Source of the DNA: Mycolicibacterium mageritense
Lineage (GTDB): Bacteria > Actinomycetota > Actinomycetes > Mycobacteriales > Mycobacteriaceae
NCBI RefSeq assembly: GCF_010727475.1
Contig: NZ_AP022567.1
Coordinates: 7,440,001 to 7,504,000 of the forward strand
Direction: 5' to 3'
Length of the DNA stretch: 64,000 bases
The position numbers and the translations under genes were made by a program. Numbering within the stretch: the first letter of the stretch is position 1; the number at the start of each line of letters is the position of its first letter. Under the pieces are notes generated by a model. It searched no databases and had not been told where the DNA came from. It saw nothing but the letters and a program-made list of their open reading frames with translations. Of this stretch, positions 9,779-18,302 are shown piece by piece.

Positions 9779-10791
9779 GGCAACACCTCCCTCATCGCAT
9801 CCACCAGCAGCGGCCACTCCACCCGTACCGCGGCTCGCAGATGATGCCCCGGCAGGCCCACGAAAGTATCGCAACGGCGCACCGCAATGCCTTTGCTTTC
9901 CAGATGTTTTCGCATCAACTCGGCATCCGGCACGGTAAACAGCACGAACGGTGCCGCGCCGTCGACCACGTCCAACCCGAGCGCACGCAACCCGGCAACC
10001 ATCTCAACCCGCAGCGCCGCCAGCTCGCGCGCCCCGGCCTCGGCTTGGGCGACCGCGTCGGCGGCGTTGGCCGCGGCGATCGCCTCCAACTGCAAGGTAC
10101 CCAGCGGCCAGTGCGGACGGCGTGCCACGAGCCGCGCCATCAGGCCGGGTGCGCCGAGCGCGTAACCGACCCGAAGCCCGGCCAACGACCACGTCTTGGT
10201 GAGGCTGCGCAACACCAGCACATCGGGCAGGGCGTCGCCGGCCAGCGACTCGGGTTCACCGGGCACGGCGTCGGCGAACGCTTCGTCGACCACGATCAAC
10301 CGGCCGGGGCGCCGCAACGCGAGGATGTCGTCGCGCGGATGCAGCACACCCGTCGGGTTGGTCGGATTCCCCACCACGACCAGGTCCGCGTCGCCCGGCA
10401 CCTCGGTGAGGCGGTACGGCGGGTCGAGCACCACGTGCCGGATCGGAACGCCCACCGCGGCCAGCGCGGCTTCCGGTTCGGTGAACGACGGTGCTATCAG
10501 TGCCGCGAGCCTCGGCCGCAGCCCCGCGATCAGGCTGAACCCCTCGGCGCCACCGGCCAGCAGCGCCACCTCTGCCTCGTCGCGGCCATGCCTGGCCGCC
10601 ACCGCGCGCACGGCGCGCAACTCGTCGGCCACGCTCGGATAGCGACCCAGATCGGACAGCCGTGCAGCGAGCCGCTCCGTCAGCCAGTCGGGTGGCGCAC
10701 CGGCGCGCACATTGACCGCGAAGTCCAGCATGCCGGGCAAAGCTGCCTGGTCACCGTGGTACCGGGCGCCCGTGCGGGTTGGACTTGCCAC
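9775..10791 (-). CDS. CobC-like PLP-dependent aminotransferase (Rv2231c)
   Basis: 338 aa, fold-type I aminotransferase of the histidinol-phosphate aminotransferase/CobC group. The PLP lysine is in SLTKTWSLAGLRVGY; VVGNPTNPTG and IVVDEAFAD are the Asn/Asp cofactor-binding segments. In Rhodobacter-type nomenclature CobC is linked to adenosylcobalamin side-chain synthesis; in mycobacteria the role is less clear. GTG 10791 was chosen because the longer frame runs into the divergent HAD gene's leader. It heads the four-gene minus-strand operon down to the RNase HI gene. Confidence 0.88.
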   Translation of the reverse strand: MASPTRTGARYHGDQAALPGMLDFAVNVRAGAPPDWLTERLAARLSDLGRYPSVADELRAVRAVAARHGRDEAEVALLAGGAEGFSLIAGLRPRLAALIAPSFTEPEAALAAVGVPIRHVVLDPPYRLTEVPGDADLVVVGNPTNPTGVLHPRDDILALRRPGRLIVVDEAFADAVPGEPESLAGDALPDVLVLRSLTKTWSLAGLRVGYALGAPGLMARLVARRPHWPLGTLQLEAIAAANAADAVAQAEAGARELAALRVEMVAGLRALGLDVVDGAAPFVLFTVPDAELMRKHLESKGIAVRRCDTFVGLPGHHLRAAVRVEWPLLVDAMREVLP

Positions 10792-10865
10792 AGCACGACA
10801 GTAGTGGTCGATGCGCCGATCCGGGCATCCGGTGGAGCGCTGCACGCATCGGGGACAATGGCCAT

Positions 10866-11558
10866 GTGACTGGCCATGCAATTGGGCTCATCAGCGAGAT
10901 CGGCAGCGACACCCGGCCCGAACTGGTGCTGTTCGACCTCGACGGCACCTTGACCGATTCGGCGGAGGGCATCGTCTCCAGCTTTCGCCACGCGCTGCAG
11001 ACCGTCGGGGCCGAGGTGCCCGACGGCGACCTCGCCCGGCGCATCGTGGGCCCGCCCATGCACCACACGCTGCGCGAGCTCGGCCTGGGCGAGCACGTCG
11101 ACGCGGCCATCGCCGCCTACCGGGACGATTACACGAGCCGGGGCTGGTCGATCAACAAGCTGTTCGACGGCATCCCGGCGCTGCTGCAGGATCTGCGCGC
11201 GGCCGGGATCCGGCTGGCCGTTGCCACCTCGAAGGCCGAGCCGACCGCGCGCCGGATCCTCGAGCATTTCGGGCTCGACGGCTACTTCGAGGTGATCGCC
11301 GGGGCCAGCCCCGACGGCGTGCGCGCGACCAAGGCCGAGGTGGTCGCGCACGCGCTGGCTCAACTGCACCCGCTGCCGCAGCGGGTGCTGATGGTCGGCG
11401 ACCGCGCGCACGACGTCGAGGGCGCGGCCGAACACGGCATCGACACCGTGGTGGTCGCATGGGGTTACGGCCGCGACGACTTCGCCGAGGCCGGTGCGAG
11501 CTCGGCGCACGCCCACGTCGCGACCGTCGAATCGCTTCGCGAGGTGCTCGGTGTCTGA
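10866..11558 (+). CDS. ptkA: HAD-superfamily phosphatase-like protein, PtkA orthologue (Rv2232)
   Basis: 230 aa. HAD motif I is LFDLDGTLTDS (nucleophile and acid/base Asp), motif II VATSKAE, and motif IV MVGDRAHDVEGA. M. tuberculosis PtkA, encoded at this position, is reported as a protein tyrosine kinase that phosphorylates its neighbour PtpA. The chosen start is GTG 10866; an earlier in-frame ATG would overlap the divergent aminotransferase gene. The stop lies 8 nt inside the ptpA start, so the two are translated together. Confidence 0.88.
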   Translation: MTGHAIGLISEIGSDTRPELVLFDLDGTLTDSAEGIVSSFRHALQTVGAEVPDGDLARRIVGPPMHHTLRELGLGEHVDAAIAAYRDDYTSRGWSINKLFDGIPALLQDLRAAGIRLAVATSKAEPTARRILEHFGLDGYFEVIAGASPDGVRATKAEVVAHALAQLHPLPQRVLMVGDRAHDVEGAAEHGIDTVVVAWGYGRDDFAEAGASSAHAHVATVESLREVLGV

Positions 11559-12045
11559 CGCGCTGCATGTGACCTTCGTGTGTTCGGGCAACATCTGCCG
11601 GTCCCCCATGGCGGAGAAGATGTTCGCCCATCAGATCGCCGAGCGCGGCCTGGCCGACGTCGTGCGCGTGACCAGCGCCGGCACCGGCAGCTGGCATGCG
11701 GGCGACGGCGCGGACCACCGCGCGTGCGGAGTGCTGCGCGCGCACGGCTACCCGGCCGACCATCTTGCCGCGCAGGTCGACGACGACCATCTCGCGGCCG
11801 ATCTCGTGGTCGCGTTGGGCCGCAACCACCTCCGGATCCTGCGCGAGTTGGGCGTGGCGCCGGAGCGGCTACGGATGCTGCGCTCGTTCGATCCGCGGTC
11901 GGCCGCGCACACACCCGACGTCGAGGATCCGTACTACGGCACCACCGACGACTTCGAGGACGTGTTCACCGTGATCGAAGCGGCCCTGCCCGGGCTGCAC
12001 GACTGGGTCGACGCCGCGCTCGCCGAGCGAGAAAAGTCGGCCTGA
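11551..12045 (+). CDS. ptpA: Low-molecular-weight protein tyrosine phosphatase PtpA (Rv2234)
   Basis: 164 aa, the full family length. The P-loop FVCSGNICRSPMAEKMF contains the CX5R signature and DVEDPYYG near the C-terminus is the general-acid Asp loop. In pathogenic mycobacteria PtpA is secreted into macrophages and blocks phagosome maturation; in saprophytes the gene is kept and probably has a housekeeping target. GTG 11551 gives the VSDALHVTFVC start matching the known protein and overlaps ptkA by 8 nt. Confidence 0.95.
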   Translation: MSDALHVTFVCSGNICRSPMAEKMFAHQIAERGLADVVRVTSAGTGSWHAGDGADHRACGVLRAHGYPADHLAAQVDDDHLAADLVVALGRNHLRILRELGVAPERLRMLRSFDPRSAAHTPDVEDPYYGTTDDFEDVFTVIEAALPGLHDWVDAALAEREKSA

Positions 12046-12884
12046 TGCGACGCTTGACGTTTCTGCTGCGGCCGCAGTGGCTGGCCCTCATCGTCGTCGT
12101 TGGCGCGTTCGCCTATCTGTGTTTCACCGTGCTGGCACCGTGGCAGCTGGGCAAGAACACCAAGACCTCGCGGGAGAACAACCAGATCGCGAGTTCGCTG
12201 ACCGCGGAGCCCGTGAGCGTCACCACGCTACTGCCGCACCAGGATTCAGCCGCACCCGACCAACAATGGCAGCGCGTCACCGCGACCGGACACTATCTGC
12301 CCGAAGCCCAGGTGCTGGCCCGGTTACGCGTGGTGGAAGGCGATCCGGCCTACGAGGTGCTGACCCCGTTCGCGGTCGACGGCGGGCCCACCGTGCTGGT
12401 CAACCGCGGCTACGTGCGGCCCGTGCAAGGCACCGCGGTGCCACCCATCCCGGCTGCGCCGACGACACCGGTCACCATCACGGCGCGGCTGCGTGATTCC
12501 GAGGCGCAGGTCACCGGCAAGCAACCGTTCCGCGCGGAGGGTGCACAGCAGGTCTACTCGATCAGCACGACGCAGATCGCGGCGCTCACCGGGGTGCCGT
12601 TGACGGGCTCGTATCTGCAGTTGGTCGAAGGTCAACCCGGTGGTCTCGGCGTCATCCCGCTGCCTCATCTCGACGCCGGGCCCTTCCTGTCATACGGAAT
12701 CCAGTGGATCGCGTTCGGCATCGTCGCGCCGATCGGCTTGGGCTACTTCGTCTATGCCGAGATCAAACAGCGCCGTCGGGAACGCGCCGCGGGTGCCGCA
12801 TCGCCCGCAGGCGCGCAAACCGCACCCGCCAAACCGCTGACGACCGAGGAGAAGCTCGCCGACCGCTACGGCAAGCGGCGCTGA
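12045..12884 (+). CDS. SURF1-family cytochrome oxidase biogenesis protein (Rv2235)
   Basis: 279 aa with two transmembrane segments, at about 12-32 (WLALIVVVGAFAYLCF) and about 214-236 (GIQWIAFGIVAPIGLGYFVYA), bracketing a periplasmic domain. This is the SURF1/Shy1 layout. The family helps insert heme into, or assemble, the aa3 cytochrome oxidase. The start ATG shares its A with the ptpA stop (TGATG). The 3' end overlaps the C-terminus of the convergent cobD by about 120 nt. Confidence 0.9.
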   Translation: MRRLTFLLRPQWLALIVVVGAFAYLCFTVLAPWQLGKNTKTSRENNQIASSLTAEPVSVTTLLPHQDSAAPDQQWQRVTATGHYLPEAQVLARLRVVEGDPAYEVLTPFAVDGGPTVLVNRGYVRPVQGTAVPPIPAAPTTPVTITARLRDSEAQVTGKQPFRAEGAQQVYSISTTQIAALTGVPLTGSYLQLVEGQPGGLGVIPLPHLDAGPFLSYGIQWIAFGIVAPIGLGYFVYAEIKQRRRERAAGAASPAGAQTAPAKPLTTEEKLADRYGKRR

Positions 12885-13785
12885 GCCCGAGCGCGAGCAC
12901 CGCGGCACCGGCCTGCACCGCACGCGACAACCGCACGGCCCGCGCGACATCGGGCACCTCCGGGACGCGTCCGTCTCCGAGTGTCGGGCGAATCTCCAGC
13001 CGGTGCGCATACTGCGTCGGCCCGCCCAGGCGCACCCCCAACGCACCCGCGAACGACGCCTCGACGACGCCCGCATTCGGGCTGGGGTGCCGCGACGCGT
13101 CACGGCGCCATGCGCGCAGCGCCGCCCGGGCGGATCCGCCGACCACCGGCGCGCACACTGCGACCAGCAGGCCGGTGACCCGGGCCGGCACATAATTCAG
13201 CGCATCGTCGAAACGCGCCGCAGCCCAACCGAATCGCTCGTAGCGTGGCGAATGGTGGCCGATCATCGCGTCGAGAGTATTGGCGCCGCGGTACACCAGC
13301 ACGCCGGGCACACCGCCGACCGCGGCCCACAGCAGCGGCGCGACCTGGGCGTCGGAGGTGTTCTCCGCCAACGATTCCACGGTCGCCCGGGTCAGCCCGG
13401 CGGGATCCAGCGCCGCTGGATCCCTGCCACACAGCGACGGCAGCAGCGCGCGGGCGCCCGCCACGTCGTCATCTGCCAGCAGGGCCGCCATCTGACCGCC
13501 CACGCGGTTCAAGGACGTACCGCCCAGCGCGGTGAACACCGCGAATGCCAGCGCCCACGCGCGACCCCGGCCCGCCACGCCGAGCAGGCCAAGGGCGCCG
13601 AGCAGGATCCCGGTGTGCAGCGCGCCGGCACCGCGGCTGTCGGCGTAGGTCCGTCGTTCCAACTGCGCCGCCGCGCCTCCGAACACCGCGACGGGATGTC
13701 CGCGGCGCGGATCGGCCAGCAGCAGGTCGGCCAGGTATCCGGCGGCGATGCCCGCGGCGCGGCCCCGGCGTGTCAGCGCAAACAC
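12763..13785 (-). CDS. cobD: Adenosylcobinamide-phosphate synthase CobD (Rv2236c)
   Basis: 340 aa. Conserved segments include YLADLLLADPRRGHPVAVFG at the N-terminus, the LPSLCGRDPAALDPAGL region, VESLAENTSDAQVAPL, and YRGANTLDAMIGHHSPRY. CobD joins the aminopropanol arm to the corrin ring on the membrane side of cobalamin synthesis. The protein is about 25 residues longer at the C-terminus than I expect; the extra tail is antisense to the SURF1 gene, so the true stop may be obscured. Start is GTG 13785. Confidence 0.9.
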   Translation of the reverse strand: MFALTRRGRAAGIAAGYLADLLLADPRRGHPVAVFGGAAAQLERRTYADSRGAGALHTGILLGALGLLGVAGRGRAWALAFAVFTALGGTSLNRVGGQMAALLADDDVAGARALLPSLCGRDPAALDPAGLTRATVESLAENTSDAQVAPLLWAAVGGVPGVLVYRGANTLDAMIGHHSPRYERFGWAAARFDDALNYVPARVTGLLVAVCAPVVGGSARAALRAWRRDASRHPSPNAGVVEASFAGALGVRLGGPTQYAHRLEIRPTLGDGRVPEVPDVARAVRLSRAVQAGAAVLALGLSAACRSGRRASPRSSAVWRVRFARLRAMRHPRRVPDGAV

Positions 13786-13821
13786 TTCGGCAGCGTCTCA
13801 CAAAGTGGTCTACTCGACGCT

Positions 13822-14649
13822 ATGAGGTTGGGTCCGCCGCGACGACCGCGCAGGGTCGTCGATCTGCTCAACCCGGCCGCGGTGCTGCTGCCCGCGGCCA
13901 ACGTCATCATGCAGCTGTCCGCACCCGGGGTCGGCTACGGCGTGCTGGAGAGTCCGGTGGACAGTGGCAACGTCTACAAGCACCCGTTCAAGCGGGCCCG
14001 CACCACCGGGACATACCTGGCCGCAGCCACTCTCGGCTCAGCCGCCGACCGCGCCCTGATCCGCGCCGAGGTGGACAAGGTGCATGCACTGGTCCGGTCC
14101 ACCGGCTCAAGCCCGGTGTACTACAACGCCTTCGACCCCCACCTGCAATTGTGGGTCGCGGCGTGCCTGTACCGGTACTACATCGACATGCACGAGTTCC
14201 TGTACGGGCCGCTCGACGACGCTGCCGCGGACGCGGTCTACGCCGATGCCCGCAGCCTGGGCACGACGTTGCAGGTCCGCGACGACATGTGGCCCGCCGA
14301 CCGCCGCGCATTCGACGAGTACTGGAAGCGCTCGCTGGACGCTCTGCAGATCGACCCGCCGGTGCGCGAGCACCTGCACGGGGTGGCCGCGATGGCGTTC
14401 CTGCCCGCGCCGCTGCGGCTGCCGGCCGGGCGCTTCAACCTGTTCGCCACCACGGGATTCCTGCCGCCCGAGTTCCGCACGCACATGCAGCTGGCGTGGA
14501 ACAGCGCGCAACAGCGCCGGTTCGGCTGGCTGTTGACCGCCCTGCGCATCGCAGACCACGTCATCCCTCGCGACCTCTGGCTGCTGGGCTATCAGCTGTA
14601 TCTGTGGGACATGCGTTCCCGCGCACGTCGAGGCAAGCGCGTCGTCTAA
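13822..14649 (+). CDS. MpaB/latex-clearing-type oxygenase, DUF2236 (Rv2237 type)
   Basis: 275 aa with the DUF2236 helical fold. The recognisable stretch is FDPHLQLWVAACLYRYY with MHEF soon after, which supplies histidines of the b-type heme pocket in characterised relatives. Relatives include rubber oxygenase Lcp and fungal MpaB, but the mycobacterial substrate is unknown. ATG 13822 was chosen because the longer frame is antisense to cobD. It is followed 9 bp later by a VOC gene. Confidence 0.85.
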   Translation: MRLGPPRRPRRVVDLLNPAAVLLPAANVIMQLSAPGVGYGVLESPVDSGNVYKHPFKRARTTGTYLAAATLGSAADRALIRAEVDKVHALVRSTGSSPVYYNAFDPHLQLWVAACLYRYYIDMHEFLYGPLDDAAADAVYADARSLGTTLQVRDDMWPADRRAFDEYWKRSLDALQIDPPVREHLHGVAAMAFLPAPLRLPAGRFNLFATTGFLPPEFRTHMQLAWNSAQQRRFGWLLTALRIADHVIPRDLWLLGYQLYLWDMRSRARRGKRVV

Positions 14650-14658
14650 GGAGGAGCA

Positions 14659-15060
14659 ATGCCAGATTTCCCGACTCTCAACCACGTCGCGGTCACGGTG
14701 CGCGATCTCGCGGTCAGCGGACCGTGGTATCGCGCGCTGATCGGAACCGATCCCGTGCTCGACGAGCACACCGACAGCGGCTTCCACCATCTGGTGTGGG
14801 CGCTGGACGGCGGCACCCTGTTCGGCATCCACGAACACGACCGCGAGATCGCGGGCGACGAGTTCACCGAGTTCCGCGCGGGCCTGGACCATGTCGGGTT
14901 CGGCTGCGCCGACCGTGCCGCGCTGGAGTCCTGGCAGCGACGCCTCGACGAACTGGGTGTCAGTCACGGTGGGATCGTGGACGCGCCGTACGGATCCGGG
15001 TTGAGCTTCCGCGATCCCGACGGCATCGCGCTGGAATTCTTCGCGCCGCCGGGTGGCTGA
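14659..15060 (+). CDS. VOC-family protein
   Basis: 133 aa, two-half VOC fold starting PTLNHVAVTVRDLAVSGPWY and ending FRDPDGIALEFFAPP. His8 (LNHVAV), a central DHVGFG and the late Glu fit a mononuclear metal site. AAGGAGG lies at the ideal distance from ATG 14659. It follows the DUF2236 oxygenase by 9 bp, so the two are probably co-transcribed. The substrate is unknown. Confidence 0.88.
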   Translation: MPDFPTLNHVAVTVRDLAVSGPWYRALIGTDPVLDEHTDSGFHHLVWALDGGTLFGIHEHDREIAGDEFTEFRAGLDHVGFGCADRAALESWQRRLDELGVSHGGIVDAPYGSGLSFRDPDGIALEFFAPPGG

Positions 15061-15150
15061 TTTTTCCGGACAAGCTCACGTTCCGCGGCTCCGGTGCGTC
15101 TACAGGGTGACGGCAAGCCACGAACGAGGAGCGGAACTGTTGAATCGTCG

Positions 15151-15648
15151 ATGCCCATGAAGGCGCCATTCGAACGCATCGTCAGCGCGCACGGTGACAC
15201 CGTGCTGCGGGTATGCCGCTTCGTCCTCGGCGTGCACGACGCGGAGGACGCCTGGTCGGAGACCTTCCTGGCGGCGATGCGGGCCTACCCGAAGCTGCCC
15301 GAGGACGCCAACGTGCAGGCCTGGCTCGTGACCATCGCGCACCGGAAATCGGTCGACATCATTCGCGTGCGGCAACGCGGCGCGGTGGCCGTGAGCGAGG
15401 TACCTGACCGCCCTTCGGTGATCGGTGTGCCCGACGCCGACGACGGCGGCCTCACCGAGGCGGTCAAGGCACTGCCGCCCAAGCAACGCCAGGCGGTCGC
15501 CTACCACTATCTCGTCGGGCTGCCCTACGCCGAGATCGCCGAGATCCTCGGCGGCACGACGGCGGCGGCGCGTAAGGCCGCCTCTGACGGAATCGCCACG
15601 CTGCGAACAACTTTCCCCGACGCACTCATGGAAGCAGAAGCCCGATGA
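15151..15648 (+). CDS. ECF-type RNA polymerase sigma factor
   Basis: About 165 aa with sigma region 2 (FVLGVHDAEDAWSETFLAAMR ... WLVTIAHRKSVDIIR) and region 4 (ALPPKQRQAVAYHYLVGLPYAEIAEILGGTTAAARKAA). No anti-sigma factor gene is adjacent. The start is uncertain: ATG 15151 or 15157, with a GAGGAG ribosome-binding site about 20 nt upstream and an earlier in-frame ATG at 15094. Its stop overlaps the MGMT start (ATGA). Control of the two repair-type genes behind it, and of itself, is the simplest reading. Confidence 0.88.
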   Translation: MPMKAPFERIVSAHGDTVLRVCRFVLGVHDAEDAWSETFLAAMRAYPKLPEDANVQAWLVTIAHRKSVDIIRVRQRGAVAVSEVPDRPSVIGVPDADDGGLTEAVKALPPKQRQAVAYHYLVGLPYAEIAEILGGTTAAARKAASDGIATLRTTFPDALMEAEAR

Positions 15649-16208
15649 ATGACACCCTGGCCCGCCTGCACCGCAGGCTGGAAGAACAAGCCGCCGCCGA
15701 AGGGCTGCTCGACGTCGCCTACACCACGATCGACACGCCGGTCGGCAAGCTGCTGCTGGCCGCGACCGAAACCGGGCTGGTACGGGTGGCTTACGACACC
15801 GAGGACCACGACGCGGTGCTGGACACGCTGGCGCAGCGGCTGAGCCCGCGCGTGCTGCGCGCGCCGCAACGGCTCGACGCCGCGGCCCGTGAGATCGACG
15901 AGTACTTCGCCGGCACGCGCCGCGTATTCGACCTGCCGCTGGACTATTCGCTGTCGAGCGGCTTCCGCCAGCTCGTGCAACGTCAGCTGTCGCACATCCC
16001 CTACGGCCGCACGGAGTCCTACAAGACCGTCGCGCAGACCGTCGGGAACCCCAACGCCGTGCGTGCGGTCGGCACCGCGTGCGCCACCAATCCCCTGCCC
16101 GTCGTGGTGCCGTGCCACCGCGTGCTGCGCTCGGACGGCTCACTCGGCGGCTACATCGGCGGTCTGGCCGCCAAGACCACGCTGCTGGACCTGGAGCGGG
16201 CAGCATGA
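15645..16208 (+). CDS. Methylated-DNA-protein cysteine methyltransferase (MGMT/Ogt type)
   Basis: 187 aa. The methyl-acceptor site VVVPCHRVL and the DNA-binding wing (YGRTESYKTVAQTVGNPNAVRAVG) are intact. It removes O6-alkyl groups from guanine by irreversible transfer to the Cys. It is in an ATGA-overlap operon with the sigma factor before it and the 2OG-dependent oxygenase after it. This suggests inducible alkylation repair separate from the Ada system. Confidence 0.93.
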   Translation: MNDTLARLHRRLEEQAAAEGLLDVAYTTIDTPVGKLLLAATETGLVRVAYDTEDHDAVLDTLAQRLSPRVLRAPQRLDAAAREIDEYFAGTRRVFDLPLDYSLSSGFRQLVQRQLSHIPYGRTESYKTVAQTVGNPNAVRAVGTACATNPLPVVVPCHRVLRSDGSLGGYIGGLAAKTTLLDLERAA

Positions 16209-16915
16209 ACAGGTGGCGCAAACGGGTGGACTCGGGCGACTGGGCTGCCGTCGCCGCTGAGCTGGACGAGTACGGCGGTGCGCTGTTGCCACGCCTGCTG
16301 ACCGACGCGGAAACCGAGGCGCTGCAAGCCATGTACCCCGACGACCACCGGTTCCGCAGCACCATCGACATGACCCGACACCGCTTCGGTCGTGGCGAGT
16401 ACCGCTACTTCGGCACGCCGTACCCCGAGCCGATCGAAGCGCTCAAACAGGCGCTGTATCCACGGCTGTTGCCGATCGCGCGGGACTGGTGGGCCAGGCT
16501 CGGGCGCCCGGCGCCGTGGCCGGACACGCTCGACGAGTGGCTCGACATGTGTCACCAGGCCGGCCAGACCCGCTCGACCGCGATACTGCTGCGCTACGGT
16601 GCGGGCGACTGGAACGCCCTGCACCGCGACCTGTACGGAGACCTCGTGTTCCCGCTGCAGGTGGTGATCAACCTGAACCGGCCCGGCGTCGACCACACCG
16701 GCGGCGAGTTCCTGCTCGTCGAGCAACGGCCCCGCGCACAGTCCCGCGGCACCGCCACGCTGCTGCCGCACGGCCACGGTTTCGTGTTCACGACGCGCGA
16801 GCGCCCGGTGCAATCGGCGCGGGGCTGGTCGGCCGCGCCGATCCGGCACGGTGTCTCGGCGGTCCGGTCCGGTGAGCGGCACACCTTGGGACTGGTGTTC
16901 CACGACGCGGCGTGA
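16205..16915 (+). CDS. 2OG-Fe(II) oxygenase
   Basis: 236 aa. The metal facial triad is visible as HRD in WNALHRDLYGDLVFPLQ (His-X-Asp) and a distal His in PIRHGVSAV, followed by the 2-oxoglutarate Arg in GERHTLGLVFHD. The layout resembles AlkB/prolyl hydroxylase relatives often found with alkylation-repair genes. ATG 16205 overlaps the MGMT stop (ATGA). A demethylase role is inferred from context; the substrate is not shown by the sequence. Confidence 0.85.
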   Translation: MNRWRKRVDSGDWAAVAAELDEYGGALLPRLLTDAETEALQAMYPDDHRFRSTIDMTRHRFGRGEYRYFGTPYPEPIEALKQALYPRLLPIARDWWARLGRPAPWPDTLDEWLDMCHQAGQTRSTAILLRYGAGDWNALHRDLYGDLVFPLQVVINLNRPGVDHTGGEFLLVEQRPRAQSRGTATLLPHGHGFVFTTRERPVQSARGWSAAPIRHGVSAVRSGERHTLGLVFHDAA

Positions 16916-16935
16916 CAATCGGCCCGGCGTGCCGC

Positions 16936-18015
16936 TCACGCGCCGGCGGCCGTCAACCACTCGCCGTAGAACAACGCGATCCCCAGACCGCATGCGATGG
17001 CCGTGATCAGCCAGAACCGAATGGTCAGTGCGCTTTCCGGCCAGTCCATCAGCTCGAAGTGATGGTGCAGCGGGGTCAAACGGAAGACCCGGCGGCCAGT
17101 GGTGCGGAACGCCAAAACCTGGATGACGACCGAGGTCACCTCGGCCACGAACAGTGCGCCCACGATGATCGCCAGAATCTCGGTGCGGCTGGTCACCGAA
17201 AGCCCGGCAATGATGCCGCCCAGCGCCAGCGAGCCCGTGTCACCCATGATGATCTTGGCCGGTGCGGCGTTCCACCAGAGGAATCCGACACAGGCACCCG
17301 CGGTCGCCGCGGCGACCAGGGCCAGATCGTGCGGGTCGCGAACCTCGTAGCAGCCGGGTGCCGGGCCGACGGCGCACGCGTTGCGGAACTGCCAGAAGGT
17401 GATGAGCACGTAAGCGGCGCTCACCATTGCCATGGCACCTGCGGCGAGTCCGTCCAAACCGTCGGTGAGGTTGACGGCATTCGACCACGCCGACACGACG
17501 ACGATGCAGAACAGCACGAACACGACGGGTGCCAGCGTGAGCACGGCGATGTCGCGCACATAGGACACTTCGGCGCTGCCCGGCGTGAGGCCGTCGGGAT
17601 TGCGGAACTGCAGCGCGAGCACGCCGAAAAGGACTGCGGCGATCAGTTGGCCTGCGGACTTGGCCCTCTTGTTCAGGCCGAGATTGCGTGCATGCCGCAG
17701 CTTGATGTAGTCGTCGGTGAAGCCGACCGCACCCAGCGCCGTGGCCAGCCCGAGCACCAGGAGGCCCGACGCCGACGGTCCCTCACCGCCGAAACCGAGC
17801 CCAATGAGGTTGGTGCCCAAGTAGCTTGCCCAGATCGCGGTAAGGATCGCGACGCCGCCCATGGTCGGGATTCCACGCTTGCGTTGGTGGCTCTGCGGAG
17901 CGTGCTCACGGATTTCCTGACCGAAGCCCAACCTGGTGAACACCCGGATCAGCACCGGAGTCAGCAGCAGCGAGACCACCAGAGCCAGGCCCGCAGCGAA
18001 AAGTATGTCCCTCAC
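16936..18015 (-). CDS. MraY-type phospho-MurNAc-pentapeptide transferase
   Basis: 359 aa, about ten transmembrane helices. All MraY landmarks are present: GIPTMGGVAI, GFTDDYIK (paired catalytic Asp), NAVNLTDGLDGLAAG, KIIMGDTGSLALGG and the LTPLHHHFELMDW loop. MraY transfers phospho-MurNAc-pentapeptide to undecaprenyl phosphate to make lipid I. Normally mraY lies in the dcw cluster; here it stands alone, convergent with the 2OG-oxygenase gene and next to tRNA-Val. It is therefore probably a second copy. Start is GTG 18015. Confidence 0.9.
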   Translation of the reverse strand: MRDILFAAGLALVVSLLLTPVLIRVFTRLGFGQEIREHAPQSHQRKRGIPTMGGVAILTAIWASYLGTNLIGLGFGGEGPSASGLLVLGLATALGAVGFTDDYIKLRHARNLGLNKRAKSAGQLIAAVLFGVLALQFRNPDGLTPGSAEVSYVRDIAVLTLAPVVFVLFCIVVVSAWSNAVNLTDGLDGLAAGAMAMVSAAYVLITFWQFRNACAVGPAPGCYEVRDPHDLALVAAATAGACVGFLWWNAAPAKIIMGDTGSLALGGIIAGLSVTSRTEILAIIVGALFVAEVTSVVIQVLAFRTTGRRVFRLTPLHHHFELMDWPESALTIRFWLITAIACGLGIALFYGEWLTAAGA

Positions 18016-18144
18016 CGGTCGACGCCGGCCGTCATGTCAGACCCCCCACCGGGCCAGTATGGCCGACCCGCTGCTCGGCGCACGCTTGCCACGGCGGGGT
18101 TTTCGGTCACTGAGCCGCAGCGGCCCTGACAGGGGAAACTGGAG

Positions 18145-18186
18145 TGGGCGCGGACGGTATCGAACCGCCGACCGCTGGTGTGTAAA
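18145..18186 (-). other. 3' fragment of tRNA-Val(TAC): attL of the island
   Basis: Read on the minus strand, this is the 3' half of a tRNA: anticodon loop TTTACAC (anticodon TAC), 3' anticodon stem ACCAG, variable loop CGGTC, T arm GGCGG-TTCGATA-CCGTC, acceptor strand CGCGCCC and discriminator A. Upstream (higher coordinates) the sequence does not pair as the tRNA 5' half, so the tRNA is cut at the anticodon. This is what remains when an element integrates into a tRNA 3' end. The complete tRNA should be rebuilt at the other edge, beyond 64000. Confidence 0.85.
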
Positions 18187-18280
18187 GGCCCCGATCGGGC
18201 ATACGCCCAGTTCGCGGATCTTCATCCGTCACGCTGACCTAGCGGTTTCCGTCGCGGTGTTCGGGGTCCGTCGGGGTGAA

Positions 18281-18302
18281 TGGGTCATCGGTGGGTCATC
18301 GG
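18281..18302 (+). repeat. Two tandem TGGGTCATCGG repeats at the island's left end
   Basis: TGGGTCATCGG is repeated exactly twice, about 95 bp inside attL. GGGGTCATCGC (63965-63975), TGACCCA just after the integrase stop, and GAATGGGTC at the last bases of the window resemble it; GAATGGGTC also occurs here at 18278-18286. Repeats at both ends of an element are typical of integrase arm-type binding sites. Confidence 0.5.

Noticed and set aside
13003..13821. N-terminal extension of the DUF2236 oxygenase frame
   Set aside because: Lies antisense to cobD and adds no conserved sequence.
16912..18129. 405-aa plus-strand open frame
   Set aside because: Antisense to the MraY-type gene; His/Gln/Arg-rich without domains.
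18145..18250. Complete tRNA gene at the left border
   Set aside because: The sequence before the anticodon does not pair with the 3' anticodon or acceptor strand; only the 3' half is present.
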